NCBI GenBank assembly: GCA_946531975.1
Contig: CAMNAY010000098.1
Span: forward strand, 1 to 6,374
Source: an uncultured Ruminococcus sp.
Lineage (GTDB): Bacteria > Bacillota > Clostridia > Oscillospirales > Ruminococcaceae
DNA: 6,374 nucleotides
Direction: 5' to 3'
Position 1 is the stretch's first letter. Each line of letters begins with the position of its first letter. A program made the translations under genes and the position numbers. The notes beneath the pieces were generated by a model that saw only the letters and a list, made by a program, of their open reading frames with translations, had not been told where the DNA came from and did not search any database. Below are positions 1 to 6,374 of the stretch, piece by piece.

Positions 1-615
1 GCCTCTGCCGATGACATTGGAATTCAGGCGCACCTCCATATGGAACTGCTTGGCGTGATCGGGACCGTCCTCACCGACGAGCACATACTCGACATGCTCC
101 TCCGGGTTCTGCTGAATGACCTCCTGCAAAGCAGTCTTGTAATCGTGAAACGCCTCAGACGGGCGGTCGAAATGCTCCGGCAGAAAGCGGAGAATATAGG
201 GCGTGACGGCATCCATGCCGCCGTCTAAAAACATCGCGGCAATCACCGCTTCAAAGGCGTCCGAGAGAATAGAGGGGCGTTCTCTGCCGCCGGTCTGATC
301 CTCTCCGTGTCCCAGCAGAAGATAGTCGCCCAGTCCGATCTGCTTTGCCCAGACATACAGCGATTTCTCGCAGACAAGCGATGCCCTGATTTTGGTCAGC
401 TCGCCCTCCGGCAGATGTGTGCAGTTCCGGAACAGGTGGTTGGAAACGACGATCGAAAGCACACTGTCGCCGAGAAACTCCAGCCGTTCGTTGCAGTTGA
501 CGGTGCGTTTTTCGTTCGCGTAGGACGAATGACAGAGCGCTTCCGTCAGAAGCGCCTGATTTTTGAAACGATAGCCGATACGCTGTTCCAGTTCATTTTG
601 CGGTCTGGATTCCAT
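1..615 (-). CDS. rnc: Ribonuclease III (3' end cut by window edge)
   Basis: RNase III is an Mg-dependent endonuclease that cuts double-stranded RNA, chiefly rRNA precursors and some mRNAs, as a cytoplasmic homodimer. The visible 205 residues begin MESRPQNELEQRIGYRF. The family signature NERLEFLGD is at residues 42-50 and the second catalytic motif SILSDAFEAVIAA at about 115-127. By alignment from memory with the E. coli enzyme, the acidic metal-binding residues are E43, E46, D50, E70, D119 and E122, all present. The double-stranded RNA-binding domain starts near residue 158 (DYKTALQEVIQQ) and is cut at GRG, so roughly its last helix, some 20-30 residues, lies outside the window. The ATG at 613-615 is chosen because a strong AGGAG sits upstream and the protein begins at the usual distance from the first helix. 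It lies 90 bases after plsX, with no acpP between them. The frame is open to the window edge with no stop. Confidence 0.96.
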   Translation of the reverse strand, partial: MESRPQNELEQRIGYRFKNQALLTEALCHSSYANEKRTVNCNERLEFLGDSVLSIVVSNHLFRNCTHLPEGELTKIRASLVCEKSLYVWAKQIGLGDYLLLGHGEDQTGGRERPSILSDAFEAVIAAMFLDGGMDAVTPYILRFLPEHFDRPSEAFHDYKTALQEVIQQNPEEHVEYVLVGEDGPDHAKQFHMEVRLNSNVIGRG

Positions 616-625
616 CTGAACGACT

Positions 626-632
626 CTCCTTT
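626..632 (-). promoter_or_regulatory. Ribosome binding site of rnc
   Basis: On the minus strand AAAGGAG lies 10 bases before the ATG at 615. It is a near-complete Shine-Dalgarno match at slightly long spacing and supports the chosen rnc start. It also indicates that rnc is translated independently of plsX, which ends 90 bases upstream. Confidence 0.75.
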
Positions 633-673
633 CTGTCGCAGGGTGTTATGATTTGGCAAAAGATGCCCGCAGT

Positions 674-695
674 CCGTGTGCATCCGGCACAGCGG
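674..695 (-). other. Possible hairpin in the plsX-rnc intercistronic RNA
   Basis: Read on the minus strand, CCG-C-TGTGC, a 5-base loop (CGGAT), then GCACA-CGG can fold into an 8-pair stem with one bulged C. It begins 10 bases after the plsX stop and ends about 60 bases before the rnc start. There is no T-run directly behind it, so it is not a standard terminator; the nearest run, CTTTTG, comes about 11 bases later. It could be an mRNA processing or stability element, or chance in GC-rich DNA. No folding calculation was possible. Confidence 0.3.
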
Positions 696-705
696 TCTGA
701 TAGCA

Positions 706-1719
706 TTATGCTTCGTTTTCCTCATTCATTGCAGCTTTTCTTGCGGCAAGCGCTTCCGTGATCATCTCACAGACCCTTCCGTCCACGCAGTTTTTCGCCT
801 GCCGGATCGCATGGAAGAATGCCTCGCCGTCGGAGCTGCCGTGTGCCTTGATGACCGGCTTGGCAATGCCGAGCAGCACCGCACCGCCGACCTTTTTGTA
901 GTCAAAGGTATCCTTGACGGCGCTGAGCTTATCCATCATGAACAGCGCGCCGATCTTACCCGCACCGGAGAACATCTCCTTCATTTTCGAGGCAAAGAAC
1001 TTGCCCAGACCTTCATAGAGCTTCAGGACGATATTGCCGGTGAAGCCGTCTGTGACCAGCACATCGGCAATGCCGGAGGGGATCTCTCTGCCTTCGATGT
1101 TGCCGATGAAATTCACATCGGCATCCCGCAGCAGCGCATAGGTCTCCTGCTCCAGCTCTCTGCCCTTGCATTCCTCCGAGCCGTTGTTAATCAGTGCGAC
1201 ACGCGGCGACTGCACACCCATGACTTTTTCCATGTAGATGCTGCCCATAATGCCGAACTGTTCGAGCATTTCCGCTCTGCACTCGACATTGGCGCCGCCG
1301 TCCATGAGCATTGCGTGACCGGTCGAGGTCGGCAGGATCGGCGCCATGGCAGCGCGCTTGATGCCCTTGATGCGGCGCGGGATCATCGTTGCGCCGACAA
1401 GCAGTGCGCCGGAATTGCCGGCAGACACAAATGCATCGCCCTCTCCGTTTTTGAGCGCTTCCAAGCCGAGCGCCATCGAAGAATGCTTCTTGGACTTTGT
1501 AATATCAGTCGGCTGATCCTCCATAGTGATGATTTCATCGGTATGGAGAATGCTGATCCCGTCAAGGGAAAGCCCGCTGTTCTGAGCAGCTGCTCTGATC
1601 TGTTCCTCGCTGCCGCAGAGTGTGACGGAAACGCCAAGCTCCCGGACTGCTCTGACCGCACCTTCCAGCGGTGCCTGCGGCGCATTGTCGCCGCCCATGG
1701 CATCAATAATAATACGCAT
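706..1719 (-). CDS. plsX: Phosphate acyltransferase PlsX
   Basis: PlsX converts acyl-ACP and inorganic phosphate to acyl-phosphate, the acyl donor for PlsY, which starts membrane phospholipid synthesis; it is a soluble, membrane-associated enzyme. The 337-residue product is of normal family length. Visible family motifs, in order: DAMGGDNAP (6-14), FVSAGNSGALLVGA (97-110), MDGGANVEC (139-147), GNIEGREIPSG (206-216), DGFTGNIVLK (224-233), GGAVLLGIAKPVIKAHGSS (278-296). The start is the ATG at 1717-1719, because MRIIIDAMGGD is the canonical N-terminus and an AAGAGGT ribosome site sits 7 bases upstream. An in-frame ATG at 1761 would add 14 atypical residues with no ribosome site, and falls in the T-tract of the preceding terminator. 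It follows trmFO by 52 bases, with a probable terminator between, and precedes rnc. No FapR-like operator was recognised upstream. The usual following gene, acpP, is missing. Confidence 0.97.
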   Translation of the reverse strand: MRIIIDAMGGDNAPQAPLEGAVRAVRELGVSVTLCGSEEQIRAAAQNSGLSLDGISILHTDEIITMEDQPTDITKSKKHSSMALGLEALKNGEGDAFVSAGNSGALLVGATMIPRRIKGIKRAAMAPILPTSTGHAMLMDGGANVECRAEMLEQFGIMGSIYMEKVMGVQSPRVALINNGSEECKGRELEQETYALLRDADVNFIGNIEGREIPSGIADVLVTDGFTGNIVLKLYEGLGKFFASKMKEMFSGAGKIGALFMMDKLSAVKDTFDYKKVGGAVLLGIAKPVIKAHGSSDGEAFFHAIRQAKNCVDGRVCEMITEALAARKAAMNEENEA

Positions 1720-1726
1720 GTTTGTT

Positions 1727-1733
1727 ACCTCTT
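1727..1733 (-). promoter_or_regulatory. Ribosome binding site deciding the plsX start
   Basis: AAGAGGT on the minus strand lies 7 bases before the ATG at 1719. It selects this ATG over the in-frame ATG at 1761, which has no comparable site and sits beside the T-rich tract. Confidence 0.75.
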
Positions 1734-1752
1734 TTATGCTTTCGGTATTCCC

Positions 1753-1789
1753 AAAAAACAAAATGCCGGCGTCAAGATTCTCTGCCGGC
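1753..1789 (-). terminator. Probable Rho-independent terminator at the end of trmFO
   Basis: On the minus strand GCCGGC (1784-1789), a 13-base loop containing the trmFO stop codon, and a second GCCGGC (1765-1770) form a six-pair all-GC stem. One A follows, then TTTTGTTTTTT (1753-1763). GC stem plus T-tract is the classic intrinsic terminator layout. The first arm lies within the last trmFO codons. The loop is long for a terminator, but AGA and TCT inside it could pair and shorten it. The element ends 33 bases before the plsX start, so full termination would require plsX to have its own promoter, and none is evident. Partial termination (attenuated read-through) is equally possible. Confidence 0.62.
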
Positions 1790-3094
1790 TCCGATTACCG
1801 CATCCAGTGCAGCAAGTGCCCGGTCGGCATATGCCTGATACTTGCGCTGCTTGCCGTCCTTCCCGCGGAATTTCCCGTCGAGCATCGGCAGGATTCCCAT
1901 ATTTGCGCCCATCGGCTGCAAATTCTCCGTGTAAGGGTCGGTGATGTAGGCAGTCAGCGCACCGAGCATTGTCTCACGCGGCAGCACCAGCGGTTCTTCC
2001 CCGCGAACGGCGCGCACGGTGTTCAGTCCCGCGAGGATTCCGCTGCCTGCGGACTCCATATATCCTTCGACACCGGTCATCTGTCCGGCGAAGCGGATGC
2101 GCGGTTCCTTGCGGAGCGCATAGGTCGGATCGAGCAGCTTCGGGGAATCGAGGAAGCTGTTGCGGTGCATAACGCCGTAGCGTACAAATTCCGCGTGTTC
2201 CAGCCCCGGAATCATCGAAAAAACACGTTTTTGCTCGCCCCATCTGAGGTTTGTCTGGAATCCGACAAGATTCCAGAGCGTGCCCTCGCGGTTCTCCCTG
2301 CGGAGCTGCACAACGGCATAGGGGCGCAGACCGGTGTGCGGGTCATGCAGACCGACCGGCTTCATCATGCCGTAGCGGATCGCGTCCTCGCCGCGCTTTG
2401 CAAGCACTTCAACGGGCATGCAGCCCTCATAGACGCGCAGTCCCTCCTGCTCGAAATCGTGCAGCGGCGCCGATTCCGCATGGATCAGCGCATCATAAAA
2501 CGCGAGATATTCTTCCTTTGTCATCGGACAGTTGAGATAATCCGCAGTTCCTTTATCATAGCGTGACGCATAAAACGCCCGCTCCATTGAGATGCTCTCG
2601 CCGGTCACGATCGGTGCGGCGGCATCGTAGAAATACAGCGATTTTCCGGTCAGTGCCGCGATCGGTGCATGAAGTGCGTCCGAGGTCAGCGGACCGGTCG
2701 CGATGATGACATCGCCTGCGGGGATCTCTGTGACCTCGCCCTCCCGCACGGTAATCAGCGGGTGCGAACGGATCTTTTCCGTGACGCATCTTGAGAACGC
2801 ATGCCGGTCAACGGCAAGCGCGCCGCCCGCTTCCACTGCGCATTCCTCCGCGCAGGGCACGAGCAAAGAGCCGAGCCGCCGCATCTCCTCCTTGAGCAGT
2901 CCTGCCGCAGAGTCGATGCGCGAAGCCTTCAGGGAATTTGAGCAGACCAGCTCGGCAAAGTCCGGTGAATGATGCGCGGGCGAAAACTTCTGCGGCTTCA
3001 TTTCGCAGAGTGTGACCGGAATGCCCGCCTGTGCGGCAGCCCATGCTGCCTCGCAGCCTGCCATGCCCGCGCCGATGACTGTCACCGTTCTCAC
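1772..3094 (-). CDS. trmFO: Methylenetetrahydrofolate-tRNA-(uracil-5-)-methyltransferase TrmFO
   Basis: TrmFO methylates U54 in the T-loop of tRNA to m5U, taking carbon from methylenetetrahydrofolate and reducing it with FAD; it replaces the SAM-dependent TrmA in many Gram-positive bacteria. The 440 residues match the family length. The FAD-binding Rossmann motif VIGAGMAGCEAAWAAAQAG spans 6-24. Family-specific stretches follow: SPAHHSPDFAELVCSNSLKA (38-57), GLLKEEMRRLGSL (65-77), GGALAVDRHAFS (90-101), YEGCMPVEVLAKRGEDAIRY (222-241), GFQTNLRWGEQKRVF (278-292) and the C-terminal FAD loop GQMTGVEGYMESAGSG (337-352). C51 and C225 correspond, by position and context, to the two catalytic cysteines described in B. 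subtilis (C53 and C226). The start codon is GTG at 3092-3094, overlapping the topA TGA as GTGA; no other start keeps the beta strand before the FAD motif. Only a weak GAGAG precedes it, so translation is probably coupled to topA. Confidence 0.97.
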   Translation of the reverse strand: MRTVTVIGAGMAGCEAAWAAAQAGIPVTLCEMKPQKFSPAHHSPDFAELVCSNSLKASRIDSAAGLLKEEMRRLGSLLVPCAEECAVEAGGALAVDRHAFSRCVTEKIRSHPLITVREGEVTEIPAGDVIIATGPLTSDALHAPIAALTGKSLYFYDAAAPIVTGESISMERAFYASRYDKGTADYLNCPMTKEEYLAFYDALIHAESAPLHDFEQEGLRVYEGCMPVEVLAKRGEDAIRYGMMKPVGLHDPHTGLRPYAVVQLRRENREGTLWNLVGFQTNLRWGEQKRVFSMIPGLEHAEFVRYGVMHRNSFLDSPKLLDPTYALRKEPRIRFAGQMTGVEGYMESAGSGILAGLNTVRAVRGEEPLVLPRETMLGALTAYITDPYTENLQPMGANMGILPMLDGKFRGKDGKQRKYQAYADRALAALDAVIGAGRES

Positions 3095-5172
3095 AGCGGT
3101 CTCTCATAGCCGCAGTCCGGCTTTTCGCAGACGAGCTTGCCGGCTCTGCCGCCCTTCTTGAACAGCGTGTTATTGCACTTCGGGCAGCGGTCCTCGACCG
3201 GTGTGCTCCATGTCATGAAGGTGCATTCCGGATAGCCCTCACAGCCGTAGAAACTGCGTCCCTTCTTTGATTTCTTCAGGATGATCTTCTTGCCGCAGAG
3301 CGGGCAGAAGCCCTTGGTCGGGGTCACAATCTTCTTGGTATTGCGGCAGTCCGGGAAGCCGGAACATGCCAGAAACTTGCCGAATCTGCCGATCTTAATG
3401 ACCATCGGCTTTCCGCAGAGTTCGCAGACCTCATCGGTCTCCTCATCCGGCACGCGCATCCGCTTGCCGTCCATTGCCTTTTCCGCATTGCTGAGTGTTT
3501 TCTCGAAGCCGTCATAGAACTTCCGCAGAGACTCGACCCAGTCGGTCTTGCCCTGCTCGACGCCGTCGAGGTCGCTTTCCATTTCCGCGGTAAATTTGAC
3601 ATCGACGATCTGCTTGAACTGATCCTTCATCAGGGTCGTCGTGACCTCGCCCAGCGAAGTCGGTCTGAGCTGCTTGCCGTCGCGCTCCACATACATACGG
3701 GAGAGAATCGTACCGACCGTTGCCGCATAGGTACTCGGTCTGCCGATGCCGTTCTCCTCCAGCGCCTTAATCAGTGTTGCTTCGGTATAGCGGGAGGGCG
3801 GCTGTGTGAAGTGCTGGTTTCCGCCGATTGTCTTGATCTTCAGCGGATCGCCTTCCGTGAGCGGCGGCAGCTCCTTGTTATCTTCCTCATTCTGTGCGCC
3901 GTCCTTGGCTTCGACATAAAGCCGTGTAAAGCCGTCGAATTTGACACTGTAACCGGACGCACGGAAAATGCAGTTCCGCGCTTCGATATCCGCAGACATG
4001 GTATCGAGCTGGCAGTTTGCCATCTGGCTTGCGATAAAGCGCTCCCAGATCAGCTTATACAGCTTATACTGATCGGCAGTCAGGCTGTCCTTGACGCGGT
4101 CGGGCGTAAGATTCGGCATAGTCGGACGGATTGCCTCATGCGCGTCCTGTGCGCCCTTCTTGGTCTTGAAGCTGCGCGGAGAAGCCGGCAGATACTGCTT
4201 GCCGTAATTGTCGCGGATATAATCCGCAGCAGCAGCCTTTGCTTCATCGGAAATGCGGAGCGAGTCTGTTCTCATATACGTGATGAGACCGACTGCGCCC
4301 AGCTCAGGGACTTCGACGCCTTCGTACAGTTCCTGCGCCGCCTTCATGGTGCGGCGTGCCTGGAAGCCCATTCTGCGGGAGGCTTCCTGCTGGAGCGTCG
4401 AGGTGATGAACGGCGGTGCAGGCTGACGGCTCGTGACACGTTTTTTCACAGCCTTTACGGTGAAATCGGCACCTTCGAGGCTGCGCAAAATCTGATCTGC
4501 CTCCTCGCCCGAAGCAAGCTCTGCCTTTTTGCCGTCGATCTCAGCGAGATGCGCCGAAAAGATCTTGCGGGAGGATTTCGCGGTCATTTTCGCGTCGATT
4601 GTCCAGTATTCCCGCGGCTTAAACGCACGGATCTCGTTCTCGCGGTCCACAACCAGCCGCACTGCAACAGACTGCACTCTGCCTGCTGACAGTCCCCTGC
4701 GGATCTTCCGCCAGAGGAACGGGCTGAGCTGATAGCCGACGATGCGGTCAAGGATGCGTCTTGCCTGCTGTGCATTGACCAGATCGAGATCAATCTTATG
4801 CGGGTGTGACATACCTGCCTGCACGCCGGTCTTGGTGATCTCATTGAACTCTACGCGGTTGTTCTGTTCAATGTCCAGACCAAGGAGCTGTGCCAGATGC
4901 CATGAGATTGCTTCTCCCTCGCGGTCCGGGTCCGTTGCGAGCCAGACGCGGCTGCTTTTCTTCGCGCGGGATTTCAGATCCTTGATGACATCCTCTTTGC
5001 CCTTCATCTCAATATAGGTCGGCTCAAAATCATGCTCAATATCCACGCTGAGCTTGGATTTCGGCAGATCGCGCACATGACCCATTGAAGCAACGACCTC
5101 AAAGCCGGCGCCGAGATATTTCTGAATGGTTTTTGCCTTTGCAGGCGACTCAACGATCACGAGTTCTGACAT
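3091..5172 (-). CDS. topA: DNA topoisomerase I (type IA)
   Basis: TopA relaxes negative supercoils by cutting one DNA strand through a 5'-phosphotyrosine. The 693 residues match the usual Firmicutes length. The TOPRIM domain opens the protein (LVIVESPAKAKTIQKYLG at 4-21, with E8 acidic) and holds DPDREGE at 81-87, the metal site. AQQARRILDRIVGYQLSP (134-151) and SAGRVQSVAVRLV (162-174) follow. The active-site tyrosine is Y299 in GLITYMRTDSLRIS. HEAIRPT (345-351) and ATLIKALEENGIGRPSTYA (465-483) are further conserved core motifs. Three C4 zinc fingers end the protein: C583/C586/C603/C609, C623/C626/C644/C650 and C663/C666/C682/C687; all twelve cysteines are present, so the tail looks functional. 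The ATG at 5170-5172 has a strong ribosome site. The gene follows dprA by 68 bases and overlaps trmFO by 4. Confidence 0.98.
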   Translation of the reverse strand: MSELVIVESPAKAKTIQKYLGAGFEVVASMGHVRDLPKSKLSVDIEHDFEPTYIEMKGKEDVIKDLKSRAKKSSRVWLATDPDREGEAISWHLAQLLGLDIEQNNRVEFNEITKTGVQAGMSHPHKIDLDLVNAQQARRILDRIVGYQLSPFLWRKIRRGLSAGRVQSVAVRLVVDRENEIRAFKPREYWTIDAKMTAKSSRKIFSAHLAEIDGKKAELASGEEADQILRSLEGADFTVKAVKKRVTSRQPAPPFITSTLQQEASRRMGFQARRTMKAAQELYEGVEVPELGAVGLITYMRTDSLRISDEAKAAAADYIRDNYGKQYLPASPRSFKTKKGAQDAHEAIRPTMPNLTPDRVKDSLTADQYKLYKLIWERFIASQMANCQLDTMSADIEARNCIFRASGYSVKFDGFTRLYVEAKDGAQNEEDNKELPPLTEGDPLKIKTIGGNQHFTQPPSRYTEATLIKALEENGIGRPSTYAATVGTILSRMYVERDGKQLRPTSLGEVTTTLMKDQFKQIVDVKFTAEMESDLDGVEQGKTDWVESLRKFYDGFEKTLSNAEKAMDGKRMRVPDEETDEVCELCGKPMVIKIGRFGKFLACSGFPDCRNTKKIVTPTKGFCPLCGKKIILKKSKKGRSFYGCEGYPECTFMTWSTPVEDRCPKCNNTLFKKGGRAGKLVCEKPDCGYERPL

Positions 5173-5180
5173 GTTTCTAT

Positions 5181-5188
5181 CCTTCCTT
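5181..5188 (-). promoter_or_regulatory. Ribosome binding site of topA
   Basis: AAGGAAGG on the minus strand lies 8 bases before the ATG at 5172. It is a strong purine-rich Shine-Dalgarno site and agrees with the start predicted from the TOPRIM N-terminus. Confidence 0.75.
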
Positions 5189-5240
5189 AAAAAGGGTTCT
5201 GATTCCCTGAAACGATTTCTGTTTCAAATAGAGCGGCGCA

Positions 5241-6374
5241 TCACCGGTCAAACGCCCGGTAATGCTTCCCGAACAGCGATTCCACAAAGCCCTGAAGCTC
5301 CAGTGAAAGCAGTGCATTCAGCAGCTCCGAGAGATCCATATCCAGTGCTGCTGCAATGTCATCCGCATGGGTATCGCCGTGCTCGCGCAGATACTGCACG
5401 ATCATCCGCTCCTGCGGTTCATCGGGCAGCGGCGCCGTTTTTTCAGGCAGGGGCTTCGGTGCCGGCAGAGTTGCTGCTGCCGGTGCCGCGGCGGATTCTG
5501 CCGCCTCTGCAATTTCATTTCTTGCTATTTCGTCTGTAATCGTCTCCGCACGCCGGAGGGGTTCGGGACGTTCTGCTTCATCCTCAGCCGCGAGGATCGC
5601 CTCAGAAGGCACCGGCGGATAATACGAATCATACGGTGAGAGCAGGTCATCCGGACTCATCAGCGGAGCGGCGCCCTCCCGCAGAAACGGAATCACACCG
5701 GCATACCGCGCATCGAACAGATCCGCCGGCGGCACACACAGCACCTGTCTGCCCTGCTCCAGCGCACAGCGCGCCGTCACGAGTGAGCCGCTCCGTGCAG
5801 CTGCTTCCATGACTGCCGTCGCATAGCACAGACCGCTCAGGATGCGGTTGCGCTTGGGGAAATTCGCGGGGAACGGCTGCACACCGGGCATATATTCCGA
5901 GAGGAACAGCCCGTTTCCGCCTGTCAGCATCTTCTCGCGAAGCTGCAAATTCTCCCGCGGATAATTCACGTTGATGCCGCAGCCCAGCACGCCGATCGTC
6001 GGCAGCCCGACATTCAGTGCAGTCGTATGCGCGATCGCGTCAATGCCCTTGGCAAAGCCGCTGACCACAGCGATTTCCTGCCCCTTCAGTCCTGCGATCA
6101 TTGCCGCAGTGACCTCCTCGGTATAGGGTGAGGGTTTCCGCGTCCCGACGACCGCGATCTTGCGCGGGTATTTCAGCAGCCCGATGTTTCCGCGGGCTGT
6201 CAGCAGGATCGGCGGTGCAGGAATTCTGCGCAGTTCTTCCGGAAAATATGCACTGGTGATCGGAATAAGCAGAATCTCATGCGAGCGGCAGTAATAGACG
6301 ATACTGTCTGCTTCACCGACCGAATGCTCGGTCATGCCCATCTTCGCGTTCTGCGGGAGATCGCGGATCTTTCC
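5241..6374 (-). CDS. dprA: DNA-processing protein DprA (5' end cut by window edge)
   Basis: DprA binds single-stranded DNA entering during transformation and loads RecA on it. 377 residues are visible. Numbered from the first in-window Met (base 6341), the Rossmann-like DNA_processg_A domain runs from about 45 to 235: KIAVVGTRKPSPYTEE (61-76), VVSGFAKGIDAIAHTTAL (92-109), GVLGCGINVNYPREN (117-131), FPANFPKRNRILSG (157-170), EAAARSGSLVTARCALEQG (179-197) and FLREGA (219-224). An Ala/Pro/Glu-rich linker (about 237-308) leads to a C-terminal winged-helix domain (DprA_WH, about 309-364). The frame stays open for 11 codons upstream of that Met to the window edge, without an obvious ribosome site, and the usual N-terminal helical (SAM/HhH-like) domain is missing. 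So the real start probably lies outside; a start at 6341 is possible but less likely. The stretch after the last Rossmann motif reads VPPADLFDARYAGVIPF where many homologues have VPG and a GxN turn. It heads the visible gene string and precedes topA, the usual Firmicutes partner. Confidence 0.95.
   Translation of the reverse strand, partial: GKIRDLPQNAKMGMTEHSVGEADSIVYYCRSHEILLIPITSAYFPEELRRIPAPPILLTARGNIGLLKYPRKIAVVGTRKPSPYTEEVTAAMIAGLKGQEIAVVSGFAKGIDAIAHTTALNVGLPTIGVLGCGINVNYPRENLQLREKMLTGGNGLFLSEYMPGVQPFPANFPKRNRILSGLCYATAVMEAAARSGSLVTARCALEQGRQVLCVPPADLFDARYAGVIPFLREGAAPLMSPDDLLSPYDSYYPPVPSEAILAAEDEAERPEPLRRAETITDEIARNEIAEAAESAAAPAAATLPAPKPLPEKTAPLPDEPQERMIVQYLREHGDTHADDIAAALDMDLSELLNALLSLELQGFVESLFGKHYRAFDR

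Noticed and set aside
307..651. Plus-strand open frame of 114 codons at the left end
   Set aside because: It is antisense to rnc, whose catalytic motifs are complete on the minus strand.
1729..1763. Promoter-like boxes before plsX (TTGTTT, 17 bases, CATAAA)
   Set aside because: Transcription would begin at or beyond the plsX ribosome binding site, so the message could not use it; the -35-like box is simply the terminator T-tract.
676..1944. Plus-strand open frame of 422 codons opposite plsX and the end of trmFO
   Set aside because: It is antisense to a clear plsX with intact motifs, shows no recognisable domain, is rich in Cys, His and Arg as antisense shadows of GC-rich genes often are, and has no convincing ribosome site.
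1622..2566. Plus-strand open frame of 314 codons opposite trmFO
   Set aside because: Antisense shadow of trmFO with no recognisable domain; overlaps the other plus-strand shadow frame in a different phase.
3811..4689. Plus-strand open frame of 292 codons opposite topA
   Set aside because: It mirrors the conserved core of topA and looks like nothing known; codon bias of the sense gene explains the lack of stops.
5193..5226. Short inverted repeats between dprA and topA (AGGG/CCCT followed by T-run; TGAAAC/GTTTCA)
   Set aside because: The first stem has only four pairs and an 8-base loop despite the T-run behind it, and the second has six mostly AT pairs; neither is a credible terminator or operator.
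5199..5227. Promoter-like boxes before topA (TTGAAA, 17 bases, AATCAG)
   Set aside because: The -35 box is good but the -10 box matches the consensus at only three of six positions; too weak to call a promoter without transcript data.

Overview
The window carries five housekeeping genes, all on the minus strand, packed with little intergenic space. In transcription order (right to left) they are dprA (5' end outside the window), topA, trmFO, plsX and rnc (3' end outside the window). The plus strand shows no credible gene; its long open frames are shadows of the minus-strand genes. No RNA gene, CRISPR array, insertion sequence, phage gene or tandem repeat is visible, and no gap between genes exceeds about 90 bases.

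The gene content and order point to a Firmicute (Bacillota), most likely a moderately GC-rich member of the Clostridia such as the Oscillospirales/Ruminococcaceae. The reasons are the dprA-topA-trmFO block, a folate-type TrmFO rather than TrmA, a TopA with three C-terminal zinc fingers, and plsX next to rnc. The lineage is an inference from gene content and protein flavour, not from a marker search.

Layout: 5241-6374 is DprA, which loads RecA on incoming single-stranded DNA. A 68-base gap with a good ribosome binding site leads to topA (3091-5172), DNA topoisomerase I. topA overlaps trmFO (1772-3094) by 4 bases in a GTGA junction, so the two are probably translationally coupled. TrmFO makes m5U54 in tRNA. 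The last codons of trmFO form one arm of a GC-rich hairpin followed by a T-rich tract, a probable intrinsic terminator. plsX (706-1719), for phospholipid synthesis, follows directly. A 90-base gap with a possible hairpin separates it from rnc (1-615), RNase III.

The window looks like the seam of two conserved Firmicutes neighbourhoods: dprA-topA-trmFO (DNA and tRNA maintenance) and plsX-(fab genes, acpP)-rnc (lipid synthesis and RNA processing). The probable terminator lies exactly at that seam. The gene usually found between plsX and rnc, acpP, is absent. I found no novel system; the points worth checking are the seam terminator, the missing acpP, the rnc leader hairpin and the long linker in DprA.
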